Assembly (NCBI GenBank): GCA_025934635.1
Contig: JAICWX010000050.1
Span: 1 to 38,949, forward strand
Direction of reading: 5' to 3'
From: Streptosporangiaceae bacterium
GTDB taxonomy: Bacteria > Actinomycetota > Actinomycetes > Streptosporangiales > Streptosporangiaceae
Length of the DNA: 38,949 bases
Positions 7,955-16,425 of this stretch are shown here, one piece after another. The position numbers and the translations under genes are program-made. Each line of letters opens with the position of its first letter. Within the stretch, counting starts at the first letter, position 1. The notes below the pieces were generated by a model. The model had not been told where the DNA came from and searched no databases. It saw only the letters and a program-made list of their open reading frames with translations.

Positions 7955-9415
7955 ATGGCCAGCGCGAGCACCTGGGAGCGGATCGAACACCGAAACCTGC
8001 GCAGGCGAGAGCGGCAGATGCGGCATGCCCGCCCGGGAGACCGACCCGATCCCTCTCTTCCGCCCGGCACCGACATGCTGCCGCAGATTAAGCACATCGT
8101 CGTCTTGATGATGGAAAACCACTCCTTCGACAATTACCTCGGCACCCTCGGACGGGGGGAGGGCTTCCCGCTCGGTGACGACGGTACGCCGGATACGGAG
8201 AATCCTGATTCCACGGGCACCATGATCCGGGCCTATCACGCGAGCTCCACCATGCAGGAAGAGGGTGCGCCCTGCCAGAGCTGGAGCGCTAGCCACGCAC
8301 AGTGGGCTGGCGGCAAGATGAATGGCTTCGTGACCTCGACCGAGGCGGTCGCGCCCGAAGGCGACAGGACCGCGGCTATGGCCTACTGGACCGGGCAGGA
8401 TCTGCCCTTCTATCACGGGCTGGCACGGACCTTTCCGCTGGCCGACCACTGGTTCAGCTCGTGCCTCGGGCCGACGTTCCCGAACCGCCGGTTCCTGCTA
8501 GCCGGGACGGCCAACGGGTTGATGGACGACCTGCCCTTCAACCTGCTGGACCGGCCGCGGGCCGGCACGATCATGGACATGCTGACCCGGCACGGGATCT
8601 CCTGGGTGAACTACCGGGCAGCCGGGAGCGACCACTCCGAGTTCCGCCGCTACCTGCAGTACCGGCAGCGCCGGACCCGGCACCATCTGGTCTCCCTGGG
8701 ACGTCCGATCCGCAAGACCAGCGATGTGTTCAAACGGGATCTCCAATTCACGTCGGCGATTTACCCGCTCGGGATGGCCGGTTATATGGCCCACGTCCGC
8801 AGCATCGAGCGGTTCTTCGCCGATGCCGACTCCGGGAGCCTCCCGTCGTTCTGCATCGTCGACCCGGACTTCCACAGCTATTCGGAGGAGAACCCGCAAG
8901 ATATCCGTAAGGGGGAGAGCTTCGCCGCCGAGGTGATCAACCGTGTCATGCACGGCCCAGGCTGGGCGGATACGCTGCTCATCTGGACTTACGACGAGAA
9001 CGGCGGCTATTACGATCATGTCGCCCCGCCCGCGGCGGTACCGCCGGACGACGTCCCCGGCCGCAGCCGGGTCGCGCACCCGTCCCTAGTGCGCAACCTG
9101 CTGAAGGTGCTGTTCCCCGGCTATGTGCGGCATGCAGAGCAACTCGTTGCGGGTCCAAGCGCCTACGATATCTACGGATTCCGGGTGCCCGCCGTGATCG
9201 TGTCACCCTACGCGCGGCCGGACTGCGTCCTGTCTGACGTATACGATCACACCTCGGTGCTGAAGCTTATCGAGGAGAAGTGGAATCTGCCCGCGCTGAC
9301 CCTACGGGACGCGGCGGCGGCCGCGCCGCTTGGCGCACTGGACCTGACGGCTTCGCCGGCATTCCTGACACCGCCGGAGCTGCCCGCGCCGGCCCTGGCA
9401 TGGGGCGCCTGGTAA
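7955..9415 (+). CDS. Phosphoesterase family protein (phospholipase C / acid phosphatase-like, PF04185)
   Basis: A 486-aa enzyme of the alkaline-phosphatase-like superfamily. The metal-binding start motif IKHIVVLMMENHSFDNYLGTL lies near residues 46-66, with Glu-Asn as in phospholipase C and acid phosphatase A. Further family marks are HWFSSCLGPTFPNRRFLLAG near 165-184, IVDPDFHSYSEENP near 299-312, LLIWTYDENGGYYDHVAPP near 341-359 and RVPAVIVSPYARP near 408-420. There is no signal peptide visible at the chosen start (an Arg-rich 45-residue leader), so the location is uncertain. A GGAGGG ribosome site precedes ATG 7955. It hydrolyses phosphate esters, probably of lipids. Confidence 0.88.
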   Translation: MASASTWERIEHRNLRRRERQMRHARPGDRPDPSLPPGTDMLPQIKHIVVLMMENHSFDNYLGTLGRGEGFPLGDDGTPDTENPDSTGTMIRAYHASSTMQEEGAPCQSWSASHAQWAGGKMNGFVTSTEAVAPEGDRTAAMAYWTGQDLPFYHGLARTFPLADHWFSSCLGPTFPNRRFLLAGTANGLMDDLPFNLLDRPRAGTIMDMLTRHGISWVNYRAAGSDHSEFRRYLQYRQRRTRHHLVSLGRPIRKTSDVFKRDLQFTSAIYPLGMAGYMAHVRSIERFFADADSGSLPSFCIVDPDFHSYSEENPQDIRKGESFAAEVINRVMHGPGWADTLLIWTYDENGGYYDHVAPPAAVPPDDVPGRSRVAHPSLVRNLLKVLFPGYVRHAEQLVAGPSAYDIYGFRVPAVIVSPYARPDCVLSDVYDHTSVLKLIEEKWNLPALTLRDAAAAAPLGALDLTASPAFLTPPELPAPALAWGAW

Positions 9416-9446
9416 GCCGCCGGATCGCATGAGGACGGATACGCCG

Positions 9447-9680
9447 ATGAGCCGTGCCGCAGTCGTGGTGAACCCGGCGGAGCTGGATGACGACGAGGCA
9501 TTCCGGAAAGTCCGTCCGCCAGCCTACGGACGATCACGACGGGGACGGGCCGCGCTGGCTGGAGGCGATGCCGGAGAATCCCGGCCGGGGCCAAGCTAAA
9601 TCGGCGGTGTCCGCCGGGGTCGCCCTCGTGCTTGCCTGCGCGGTGACTGGATCTCCGAGGCCGAAGCCGAACGGATGACC
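9447..9680 (+). pseudogene. Diacylglycerol kinase-family (LCB5-like) N-terminal remnant
   Basis: ATG 9447 opens with MSRAAVVVNPAELDDDEAFR, the usual beginning of the DAGK catalytic domain, then shifts frame. A second frame from about 9540 reads WLEAMPENPGRGQAKSAV and LVLACAVTG, which corresponds to the family stretch ending in GGDGT, here destroyed. The kinase would phosphorylate diacylglycerol or a sphingoid-like lipid. Only about 80 residues are left. It lies just after the phospholipase C-like gene, so a lost lipid-turnover pair is conceivable. Confidence 0.55.
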
Positions 9681-9966
9681 TGCGCACTCGCAATGCGTCA
9701 GTCATCGGCACGCCAGCGCAGGACCGAAGCCGAGAGCAAGGCCATCGTGGACAAGCTCGCCGACATCGCAAGGAGTTCTGCCAGGCCCCGACCCTGATGA
9801 CAAGGCTGAGGTCGTCGGGGCAGCTGAGCGTGAAGCTGACCTATCATCCAGGTCGCCAGTTGGCCGAAGCCAGGAGGCAGGCTCCGCAGTATCGGTATTC
9901 CGGCACTGTCCGGGGGACTTGAACCCGACTCCGTCATCTTCGCCCCACTGGCCGGGCGGCAGTTTC
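9681..9966. other. Eroded sequence without an assignable gene
   Basis: Short open stretches here (for example AIVDKLADIA near 9745) look like former coding sequence but cannot be assigned. A segment at 9911-9933 resembles a tRNA T-arm in reverse (GGGACTTGAACCC), without a matching acceptor or anticodon arm. Confidence 0.4.
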
Positions 9967-10929
9967 CTAGCGCGGGCGCTGGCTGCGACCGGGCAGGCCG
10001 CCGGCGAGCGCTCGTATGTGCTCGGGCCCGACACCGCAGCAGCCGCCGATGAGCTGCACCCCGCTGTCGGCCCAGGTGATCGCCTGCTGGAGATACCCGG
10101 CGGGCGATACGCCGTCGAATACCCAGTTCGGCGGCTGCCAGTCGCCGGTCTCCGCGTAGATCCCGATGGGCCCGGCGAAGTGACGGCGGATGATCTCGAC
10201 CGCGGCCAGGCTCGCCTCGGGCTTGGAGTGCATCACGGTGATCGCGGCCAGCTCCGGGCCGGCCAGTGCGCTCAGCAGGTCCTCCACGCTGTCACCGTCT
10301 CCCAGCTCGAGCAGGGTGCTGAGGGTTCCGTCCTCGCGGTGGAACGCGCTGATGCCGAGCCAGACCGGCAGCCCGGTCTCGGCGGCGGCCTGGAGGGCGG
10401 CGCGGCCGTAGCCCCGGGCGTTGATCATCTCCAGCGCGATGAGGTCAACGCCTTCCCCGGCCAGCAACTCCGCCTGCTCGCGGAAGTGAGCCAGGGTGGG
10501 AAACCGGGGGTCCTCGTCGGCCGGCCCGGCCAGCGGCCGGCCCAGGCTCTCGGCCTGCATGTCTGCCGGGGAGAAGGACGACATCGAGCCGGCTACCGCC
10601 ACCGGGCCCGAGGCGGCTGCCTCCCGGGCCCGCAGGGCTGCGCGGACGGCGCTGCGGTTGGCCTCGGCGACGCGGCTCCCGAGCCCGGCGGGCTCCAGGG
10701 CCGCACGGCTGGACGCGTAAGTGTTCGCGATGATCACCTCGGCGCCGGCCCTGATGTACTCCTCGTGGACATGCTGCACCACGTCGGGCTGCTCCAGGTT
10801 CGCCCGGGCGCTCCACGCCACGTCGTCCATGGGCACGCCCTCAGCCTGCAGCTGGGTGCCGGTACCGCCGTCGATGATCACCAGCTCACCGTCGGCGATC
10901 CGCCCGAAGACAGCCTCGGCCACGCTCAT
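9967..10929 (-). CDS. mmuM: Homocysteine S-methyltransferase
   Basis: A 320-aa TIM-barrel enzyme that moves a methyl group from S-methylmethionine or a similar donor to homocysteine, giving methionine. The open frame extends further upstream, but ATG 10929 is chosen because GGAGAGGAG lies directly before it and the family sequence starts there. Motifs: VIIDGGTGTQLQAEGV near residues 16-31, EVIIANTYASSR near 61-72, and the zinc-binding cysteines in the C-terminal GGCCGVGPEHIRAL near 298-311, paired with a more distal Cys-lacking loop in the middle. The symbol is given by family resemblance to E. coli MmuM; the methyl donor is not shown. It is monocistronic. Confidence 0.85.
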   Translation of the reverse strand: MSVAEAVFGRIADGELVIIDGGTGTQLQAEGVPMDDVAWSARANLEQPDVVQHVHEEYIRAGAEVIIANTYASSRAALEPAGLGSRVAEANRSAVRAALRAREAAASGPVAVAGSMSSFSPADMQAESLGRPLAGPADEDPRFPTLAHFREQAELLAGEGVDLIALEMINARGYGRAALQAAAETGLPVWLGISAFHREDGTLSTLLELGDGDSVEDLLSALAGPELAAITVMHSKPEASLAAVEIIRRHFAGPIGIYAETGDWQPPNWVFDGVSPAGYLQQAITWADSGVQLIGGCCGVGPEHIRALAGGLPGRSQRPR

Positions 10930-11171
10930 TCCGGCTCCTCTCCTGTGTTCAGCCCGTAACGGAACGCCCGGCCGGACATAGCCGACGACCCTAGCGAGGC
11001 TACTCTCCCTGGTTCGGGAGCTCGGCCTGCGTCTGCGGATGGAGAACGCACAGGCCACGGCCTACCTGGTCTATGTTGCCCACCTGATGCGGTGAACCGC
11101 CCGGCGCGGTGCCGTCGGCGGTGCGGCGCTGGGTGAGGGACGTCGGCTGAGATGACGCGCGCTGACCCGCT

Positions 11172-12056
11172 ATGGGCCGGGTTGCGCGGGCGTGCCGGGC
11201 GCGGGAGCATTGCCCGGGACAAGGAATCCGGCGGGAAGGCGGGTCAGGTGACCAGCGGCCAGCGGGCGAGGGCGTCTCGTTCGATACGAGCCGGGCCCAT
11301 ATGGCCCGGGTCTATGACTTCTGGCTAGGCGGCAAGGACAATTTCGCGGCCGACCGGGCCGTCGCCGAGCAGGTGGCCGCGGCGTACCCGGATATACGGG
11401 CCGCCGTCCGGGCGCAGCGCGCGTTCCTGGCCCGGGCGGTGCACTTCCTGGTCGTCGAAGAGGGCATCCGGCAGTTCCTGGACATCGGGACCGGGCTGCC
11501 CTCGGCTGATAACACCCACCAGGTTGCGCAGCGGGCGGCGCCGGCGTCGCGGGTGGTGTACGTGGACAACGACCCGGTCGTGCTCAGCCACGCCCGGGCC
11601 CTGCTAGCCAGCAGCCCGGAGGGCACGACCACCTACATCGACGCCGACCTGCGCCAGGCCGGCTCGATCCTGAGGCAGGCGGCTGACGTCCTGGACTTCA
11701 GGCAGCCGGTCGCGGTCATGCTGCTGGGGATCTTGCAGGGATCCCTGACCAGGACGAGCCGGGCACGATCATCGCCCGGCTCATGGATGCCGTGCCGCCG
11801 GGCAGTTACCTGGCCCTCTCGCAGATCGCGGGGGGACGTCGCCGCTGACGAGGTAGCCCAGGGCGTGCAGCGGTACAACGAGCAAGCCGCTGCCCCGGTC
11901 GCGGCGCGTACCCACGCCGAGGTATGCCGGTTCTTCGCGGGCCTGGACCTGGTCGAGCCCGGCGTGGTGCAGGTGCACCGGTGGCGGCCCGGGGCCGGGG
12001 ACCTGAGCGGCGGCCGCGACCTGGCCATCTACGCCGGGGTCGGGCGGAAACCCTGA
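11172..12056 (+). CDS. DUF574-family SAM-dependent methyltransferase with compensating frameshifts
   Basis: The family signature SFDTSRAHMARVYDFWLGGK and then DNFAADRAVAEQV is near residues 37-70, the SAM-binding region is FLDIGTGLPSADNTHQVAQ, and the C-terminus VQRYNEQAAAPVAARTHAEV is normal. Between about 11742 and 11830 the main frame is nonsense while the next frame reads IPDQDEPGTIIARLMDAVPP and GSYLALSQIA, exactly what the family has there. A shift out and a shift back thus keep the 3' part in frame. The 5' end is similar: GTG 11248 (TSGQR) is in a different frame from the body. The gene may be a pseudogene, or the sequence may contain indel errors. These methyltransferases are abundant in actinomycetes; substrates are unknown. 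Confidence 0.7.
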   Translation: MGRVARACRAREHCPGQGIRREGGSGDQRPAGEGVSFDTSRAHMARVYDFWLGGKDNFAADRAVAEQVAAAYPDIRAAVRAQRAFLARAVHFLVVEEGIRQFLDIGTGLPSADNTHQVAQRAAPASRVVYVDNDPVVLSHARALLASSPEGTTTYIDADLRQAGSILRQAADVLDFRQPVAVMLLGILQGSLTRTSRARSSPGSWMPCRRAVTWPSRRSRGDVAADEVAQGVQRYNEQAAAPVAARTHAEVCRFFAGLDLVEPGVVQVHRWRPGAGDLSGGRDLAIYAGVGRKP

Positions 12057-12234
12057 CACGCCGCCGGCTGCAGCGGTCCCGCGTTCCGCTATCGGTTAAG
12101 GCGTGACCATCTACTACGGCGGAGTACCCCGCTACAGAACAATCGAAAAGCCTGCGAAGAACGCACGCCGAGCCGTCGTTAGGTACGGCAACCTCGATCA
12201 CCGAGGAGGCCAGGATCGCGACTTGGCCGTTCGC

Positions 12235-13203
12235 TTAGAACAGAGCCCGGAGGTCACCGGATGAGGGGGCCGCGGCGCTGCCCAGGAGCGGTACGCCGTA
12301 AGTCTCCTCGATAGCGCGTAGCGTTCCGTAATGACTTCCGGGAGTGGTCATCCGCATGCCCCGCTGCGTGTGCTGCGAGATGACGATCGTCGCCACCTGC
12401 TCGGTCGTCTCACCCTCATCGAAGGTGATGATAATGATCCCGCCGGCGCGGTACCACCGCGACGCAAGCACGTCGGGGATCTGCTCGCGCAAGAAGTCGT
12501 CCCCTTGCGAATAGTTTCCGTTGTGCATGTCGTTGATGAGATTCGGTGAGACCCACAAGAAGTCGGGCGCTGTACCGTCGCGCAGGTCAGTGTCGAACTG
12601 AGTGAACGGGACGACGCGATTGCACTGGGCGTGATCGCGGCGGATGGAGTCGAAGTACGCAAACGGGTTGTGGTTTACGTCGTAGTTACCGGGGCTGTAC
12701 GTATCGGTCAGGTCGCACGACCGCGGAGCGTCCTCGATGTAGGCCTTCCAGCTGTACCCCGCCCGGGCCAGTTGGTCGACCAGGGTAGGACCGGCGTACG
12801 TCCGGTCGGCGGGTGTCGTGTCTTGGGGATTGCCCTGGACGGAACCGGAGACCAGCCCCAGGTAGTTGGGCAGGCTCGGGTGGGACAGGTCATTCCAGCG
12901 CATGGCGAGGCCGTACCTGCTTGCCAGGCTGTTCAGGTACGGCATCTGGGCATTGCCGATGACTTGCTGCTGGCTGTGGTTCTCGTCAACGAGGATCATG
13001 ACGTGCGGATGCCGGCGGGCTCCCGGCACCGGAGAACTGGCAGGTGCTGCTGACGACGCATGCGCGGGCGGGACTGTTGCGGAAGCCGTGGACGCCCCGC
13101 TCGCCAAGGGGCGTGAAGATTCACAGCCGGCGCTCACAGTCGCCAGCGTGAGCAAGATGGCGGTTACCGGGATTCGCATCCATGAGCGAGATTTCGTTAA
13201 CAT
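12235..13203 (-). CDS. Secreted phosphatase of the PF04185 family (SapM/acid-phosphatase-like)
   Basis: A 322-aa exported protein. Residues 8-27 form a signal peptide ending at SAGC, a weak lipobox, so it is either a lipoprotein or cleaved. A low-complexity Ser/Ala linker follows to about residue 60. The catalytic domain starts with HVMILVDENHSQQQVIGNAQ (the acid-phosphatase version of the metal motif), continues through HPSLPNYLGLVSGS near 107-120, and ends with GGIIIITFDEGE near 254-265 and the HYGTLRAIEETYGVPLLG tail. Relatives include phosphatidylinositol-3-phosphatase SapM of mycobacteria. It is monocistronic with a long upstream region containing an inverted repeat at 13385. Confidence 0.85.
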   Translation of the reverse strand: MLTKSRSWMRIPVTAILLTLATVSAGCESSRPLASGASTASATVPPAHASSAAPASSPVPGARRHPHVMILVDENHSQQQVIGNAQMPYLNSLASRYGLAMRWNDLSHPSLPNYLGLVSGSVQGNPQDTTPADRTYAGPTLVDQLARAGYSWKAYIEDAPRSCDLTDTYSPGNYDVNHNPFAYFDSIRRDHAQCNRVVPFTQFDTDLRDGTAPDFLWVSPNLINDMHNGNYSQGDDFLREQIPDVLASRWYRAGGIIIITFDEGETTEQVATIVISQHTQRGMRMTTPGSHYGTLRAIEETYGVPLLGSAAAPSSGDLRALF

Positions 13204-13688
13204 TCCGCAATCCTGACACGCTCTCCGGTCTCGCGCAATGCCGGTCTCCGTCTCCGCTCAGCCTCGGGCGCAAGGAGAAATAGCTGCCGGCCGACATCAT
13301 TTTATGTATCGCATGCGACAGTGTCTTTCCATTCATTCCGCCGGCAACTACGTCTTACGGCCGCCTAGCCGGCCTGAATAATCATGCATCGAAATGATGC
13401 ACTGAGAATGCCGGCTCAACAACGAGGCCCGGCGTGCTTAAACACTGGAAGGAAGAGGTAAATCATTACGTGTCGCTTCTTAAGCGGTGCGCCGAGACTA
13501 TCCGGAACATGAGCTGAGGGCACTTCTGCCTCCTGCGGGACATCTCAGGATGCGCTCTAGGTGCGGCTCGTGCGAATGGCGCGGCAGCCGGGGCGGGGGC
13601 CGTGTCGGTCCTCGCGGTACCGGGGAGTTCGCAGTGCCGGTGAGCTGGGTTCAGTCGCCTGGCATGTTCTCGGCTGGGTCCGCGCGGA
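13204..13688. other. Intergenic region, 485 bp, promoter side of the phosphatase gene
   Basis: No gene is supported here. The part at 13290-13480 is clearly more AT-rich than its surroundings, as expected for a promoter. It contains the perfect inverted repeat at 13385-13401. The stretch 13490-13688 is GC-rich and shows no recognisable protein in either strand. Confidence 0.6.
13385..13401. promoter_or_regulatory. Inverted repeat TGCATC-GAAAT-GATGCA
   Basis: Perfect 6-bp arms around a 5-bp spacer, 180 bp upstream of the phosphatase start, inside an AT-rich intergenic stretch. It may be an operator; no binding protein can be named. Confidence 0.45.
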
Positions 13689-14198
13689 TCAGCGGGCCTG
13701 GCACGATTGGCTGAATCCGGCGGCGGTCAGGGCGGCGATGGACGGGTCGCTTGCCGCGGTCTTCTTCTCGGCGTCGATCTCGCGCTGGTAGGCGGCAGCG
13801 CCTTGCCGGGCGGCGCGCAGTCGCGCCGCGTCGAGTTTGTCGGCGAATGTGATGTAGGTGGCGAGCGCCCGGGCCTTGGCGGTCGCGGCCTGGGGCACGG
13901 CGATGGCGGCGAGGTGGCGGTCGAAGTCGTCGCGCAGCTTGGTGTGCTGGGGGAGCTGGGCGAGGAAGTCCTTCAGCGGGATATCGAACTGGCCGCCGTT
14001 CAGTGCGGTGATCTTCTGCTCCAGCCCGTCGCAGAGCGTATTGACCGCGTTGAGGTACTGCTGGGCCGCGTCGCTGCTGCTCGACGACACCGGAGCCGAC
14101 GCGGTGACCGCCGGGTGCCCGGCCGACGAGCAGGCCGCGACGATGACGCAGCTACTCGCAGCGATTGCGACTGCACGTATCGATCCCATATCGCACAT
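13689..14198 (-). CDS. Putative lipoprotein of unknown function
   Basis: A 169-aa protein with a signal peptide and a good lipobox (VIVAACSS, Cys at about residue 23), so it should be anchored outside the membrane. A Ser-rich linker precedes a helical domain (about residues 45-169) with few cysteines (one in NTLCDGLE, one in SQSCQAR near the end), which could form a disulfide. No catalytic motif is seen. Its overall style resembles the other anchored protein at 23293-23907 in this window: an anchor followed by a helical domain with two spaced cysteines. Start could also be the Met at 14189. Confidence 0.6.
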   Translation of the reverse strand: MCDMGSIRAVAIAASSCVIVAACSSAGHPAVTASAPVSSSSSDAAQQYLNAVNTLCDGLEQKITALNGGQFDIPLKDFLAQLPQHTKLRDDFDRHLAAIAVPQAATAKARALATYITFADKLDAARLRAARQGAAAYQREIDAEKKTAASDPSIAALTAAGFSQSCQAR

Positions 14199-14415
14199 GA
14201 TCGGCGTGACAGGGCTGGCTCTGCGACTTCGTCGCTAGTTCGTTGCGCAGTCGCCGCACCGGCGAGATGGCATCAGCGGCTGCCGCGCGCCGCGGGCACG
14301 TTCCCTCAGGGAGGACAGCGGCGCGGTAGCCATGACAGTGGGGCCGGCGCGCGGTGAGATACCAGGTGGCGGCCGGGGGAGGGGTAATGCGTGCCGAGCC
14401 GCCTGGTTGCGCGGC

Positions 14416-14478
14416 GGCCCTAGTGCCTGAGGCGGCCGCCTCGGTGTACATCTCGCGGTCGAGGATGGTGACGCTCAC
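14416..14478 (-). pseudogene. N-terminal scrap of a MerR/DUF433-type HTH protein
   Basis: From GTG 14478 the frame begins MSVTILDREMYTEAAAS, which closely resembles the first residues of small MerR-like HTH proteins (ILDREMYTEAEAARLL). After about 17 residues the similarity ends. The rest of 14199-14415 shows no gene. Too short to be certain. Confidence 0.3.
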
Positions 14479-14523
14479 GCCGTGAGCGTGACATGCCGCC
14501 GGCGAGGATGGCCTTTCCGGTCG

Positions 14524-14991
14524 TCATGCACTGCCGGTGTCGTCTGCTGGTACGAAGAGCTTGCGGTAGGCGCCGTAGCCTTCGCGTTCCAGGTCACTGA
14601 CCGGGATGAAGCGGAGGGCGGCGGAGTTGATGCAGTAACGCAGGCCTCCGGCTTCCTTGGGCCCGTCATGGAATAGGTGTCCCAGGTGGCTGCCGCCGTG
14701 GGCGGAGCGGACCTCGGTCCTCGGTATCAGCATGCGGAAGTCGCGGCGCCGGACGACGTTGCCCGGCTCGATCGGGACCGTGAAGCTCGGCCAGCCGGTG
14801 CGGCTGTCGAACTTACTGACCGAGGCGAACAGCGGCTCGCCGGACACGACGTCGACGTAGATGCCGGGCTCCTTGTTGTCCCAGTATTCGTTCCGGAACG
14901 GGGGCTCGGTGCCGTTCTTCTGGGTGACCCGGTACTGCTCCGGGGTAAGCCGGGAGACAGCCTCGGGATCCTTGCGGTAATCGTCAGTCAT
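14524..14991 (-). CDS. msrB: Peptide-methionine (R)-S-oxide reductase, 1-Cys type
   Basis: A 155-aa cytosolic repair enzyme reducing methionine-R-sulfoxide in proteins. The fold motifs are [15 protein letters not shown] near residues 60-74, [17 protein letters not shown] near 95-111, and the catalytic Cys120 in [15 protein letters not shown]. The two CxxC zinc motifs of many MsrBs are absent ([13 protein letters not shown] stands where the first would be). The usual resolving-Cys position in FDSRTGW is Ser, and Cys120 is the only cysteine, so this is a one-cysteine form that must be recycled by an external thiol such as mycothiol or thioredoxin (inference). Confidence 0.93.
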   Translation of the reverse strand: MTDDYRKDPEAVSRLTPEQYRVTQKNGTEPPFRNEYWDNKEPGIYVDVVSGEPLFASVSKFDSRTGWPSFTVPIEPGNVVRRRDFRMLIPRTEVRSAHGGSHLGHLFHDGPKEAGGLRYCINSAALRFIPVSDLEREGYGAYRKLFVPADDTGSA

Positions 14992-15297
14992 GTCAGCTCC
15001 TGATTCAGTGTCCCCGCTGGCTGCGGGATGCCTCGCTATGGATGCAACCTAAAGCTGGCCGCCGTTAGTCCGGCGCAACCGGGCTTGCGGGCCACCGGCC
15101 GCTACCGAGACTCGGCGGACCGCTTCAATGAGGCCGGCCGCCCAGCACCCGGTCACTGATGTGACGGGAGAAACGCCGGCCGAACCCCTTGACGCGAAGA
15201 GGCATTCGCCCGGTGCTGGAATAGCCCTTTAGCCCGGCCTGTCCGAGGCGCACAGAACGGTGTCTTCCGGCGAATGCGCGGCTGTAGAGTCCGCTGC
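14992..15297. other. Intergenic region without a recognisable gene
   Basis: About 300 bp between divergent msrB and the YciI gene. It must carry both promoters. No ORF with family motifs and no conspicuous inverted repeat was found. Confidence 0.5.
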
Positions 15298-15597
15298 ATG
15301 CCCACCTTCGTCCTGCGGCTCATCGCTCCGCGCCCGAACTTCGCTCAGACTATGACCGACGCGGAGCGGGAGATCATGAGCCGCCATGCTGCCCACTGGC
15401 GCCCATACCTCGAACGTGGCGACATGGTCGTGTTCGGGCCGATCCTGACTGACGACGACTCGTACGGCCTCGCGGTTGTCGAGACCGATGACGATCAGGT
15501 CCTGCGCGCCTTCGCCGCGCAGGACCCGGTCGTGACGACTGGCACCGCGGCATTCGAATTCGGGCGGATGGCCGCAGGGCACGTCCGCGGACGCTGA
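15298..15597 (+). CDS. YciI-like protein
   Basis: A 99-aa ferredoxin-like-fold protein of the YCII family. The conserved His-Asp style features are HAAHWRPYLERGDMVVFGP near residues 30-48 and DDDSYGLAVVETDDDQVLRAF near 52-72. The start at ATG 15298 is preferred over the one 24 bp upstream because the family begins with MPTFVLRL. Family members are small dimeric enzymes or sensor-like proteins of mostly unknown reaction. It stands alone and no partner sigma factor is visible. Confidence 0.8.
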   Translation: MPTFVLRLIAPRPNFAQTMTDAEREIMSRHAAHWRPYLERGDMVVFGPILTDDDSYGLAVVETDDDQVLRAFAAQDPVVTTGTAAFEFGRMAAGHVRGR

Positions 15598-15674
15598 CCG
15601 GCGCGCCGCAAGACGCGCCGGGTGCGGCTGGTGACTGGTCCGGGCGCACTGGGACGCAGTCCCGCACGACTTGC

Positions 15675-15923
15675 TCATCCTGATCGTTCATCGCCTGAGG
15701 CATCGTGATCTCGAGCAGCCGCATCATACTCGGCGATGGTCCAGCAGTTCTTGCGGGGCAGCTCGGCCAGCAGGCCCAGCACGAACGCCCGCGCCCGGCG
15801 CCGAGGCTCCACCCTGCGGAAACGGCTCCCGAACCGGGTCATCAGCTCGTCAGGCACGCCCAGCCGCCGGCCGGGGCCTACGCTGTGGCCAGCGGCCACC
15901 AGACGGTCTTCACGTGTCGTCAC
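15675..15923 (-). mobile_element. N-terminal fragment of an IS701-family transposase
   Basis: An 82-aa frame reads RFGSRFRRVEPRRRARAFVL followed by GLLAELPRKNCWTIAE, the well-conserved N-terminal region of IS701-type DDE transposases (GRFxRVEPRRRA...GLLAxxxRKNxWxxAE). Similarity stops after WTIAE, so the catalytic DDE part is missing. No terminal inverted repeats or target duplication could be identified. It is a scar of an old insertion, located between the YciI gene and the MazF-like toxin gene. Confidence 0.6.
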
Positions 15924-16011
15924 AAACCGGGACGATCAGACGGTGGCCGCCCCGTCTCCAGCACCGGCATATCCAAGATCGCGCTCTACGGCTGCAGTAC
16001 CAGGAGGACAC

Positions 16012-16425
16012 ATGCGGCGAGGTGAGGTCTGGTGGGTCGAGTTCGACGAGCGACGGCCTGTCGTGCTGCTGTCGGAAGAAGAACCATCCGGGTTCCGGGC
16101 GATGCAGGTCGTCGCTCCGGCGGATACCGACATCTCCGGCTGGGGAATCGAGGTGGCAGTCGGCGTCCCGGATGGACTGCCCTTCGACGGCGTGCTGCGG
16201 TTCGCGTTCCCGTGGCCGGGCTTTACCCCGTGCACCTGGCTAACAACCCTGAGCCGGGACGACCTGATCGAGCGGGCAGGCGCGGTGTCCACCGCCAAGC
16301 TCAGCGAGATCGACGACGCCCTGCGTGCCAGCGAACAAAGAACGGAGTGGACCCCGGCCGCGGCGGCCAGGCTCAGCGAGATCAAGGACTCCCTCCGCCG
16401 GCGGACTCAGGCAGACGGAGAATGA
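16012..16425 (+). CDS. Type II toxin, PemK/MazF-family endoribonuclease-like
   Basis: A 137-aa protein starting at ATG 16012, preceded by an excellent CAGGAGGACA ribosome site. The open frame further upstream is shadow. MRRGEVWWVEFDERRPVVLL is the MazF/PemK beta-barrel start (RRGEVWW... RPVVLLS), followed by VVAPADTDISGWGIEV and a Trp/Thr-containing strand FTPCTWLTTLSRDDLIERAG with the conserved Thr-x-x-x-x near residue 80. A helical C-terminal extension (about residues 92-137) is longer than in classic MazF. No antitoxin gene precedes it: only 88 bp separate it from the transposase scrap. Confidence 0.75.
   Translation: MRRGEVWWVEFDERRPVVLLSEEEPSGFRAMQVVAPADTDISGWGIEVAVGVPDGLPFDGVLRFAFPWPGFTPCTWLTTLSRDDLIERAGAVSTAKLSEIDDALRASEQRTEWTPAAAARLSEIKDSLRRRTQADGE

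Noticed and set aside
9911..9933. tRNA T-arm-like sequence (GGGACTTGAACCC)
   Set aside because: Only three strong stem pairs and no acceptor, anticodon or D arm within reach.
14152..14478. Full 108-codon minus-strand ORF beginning like a MerR protein
   Set aside because: Only the first 17 residues resemble the family; the rest overlaps the 5' end of the lipoprotein gene region and shows no HTH.
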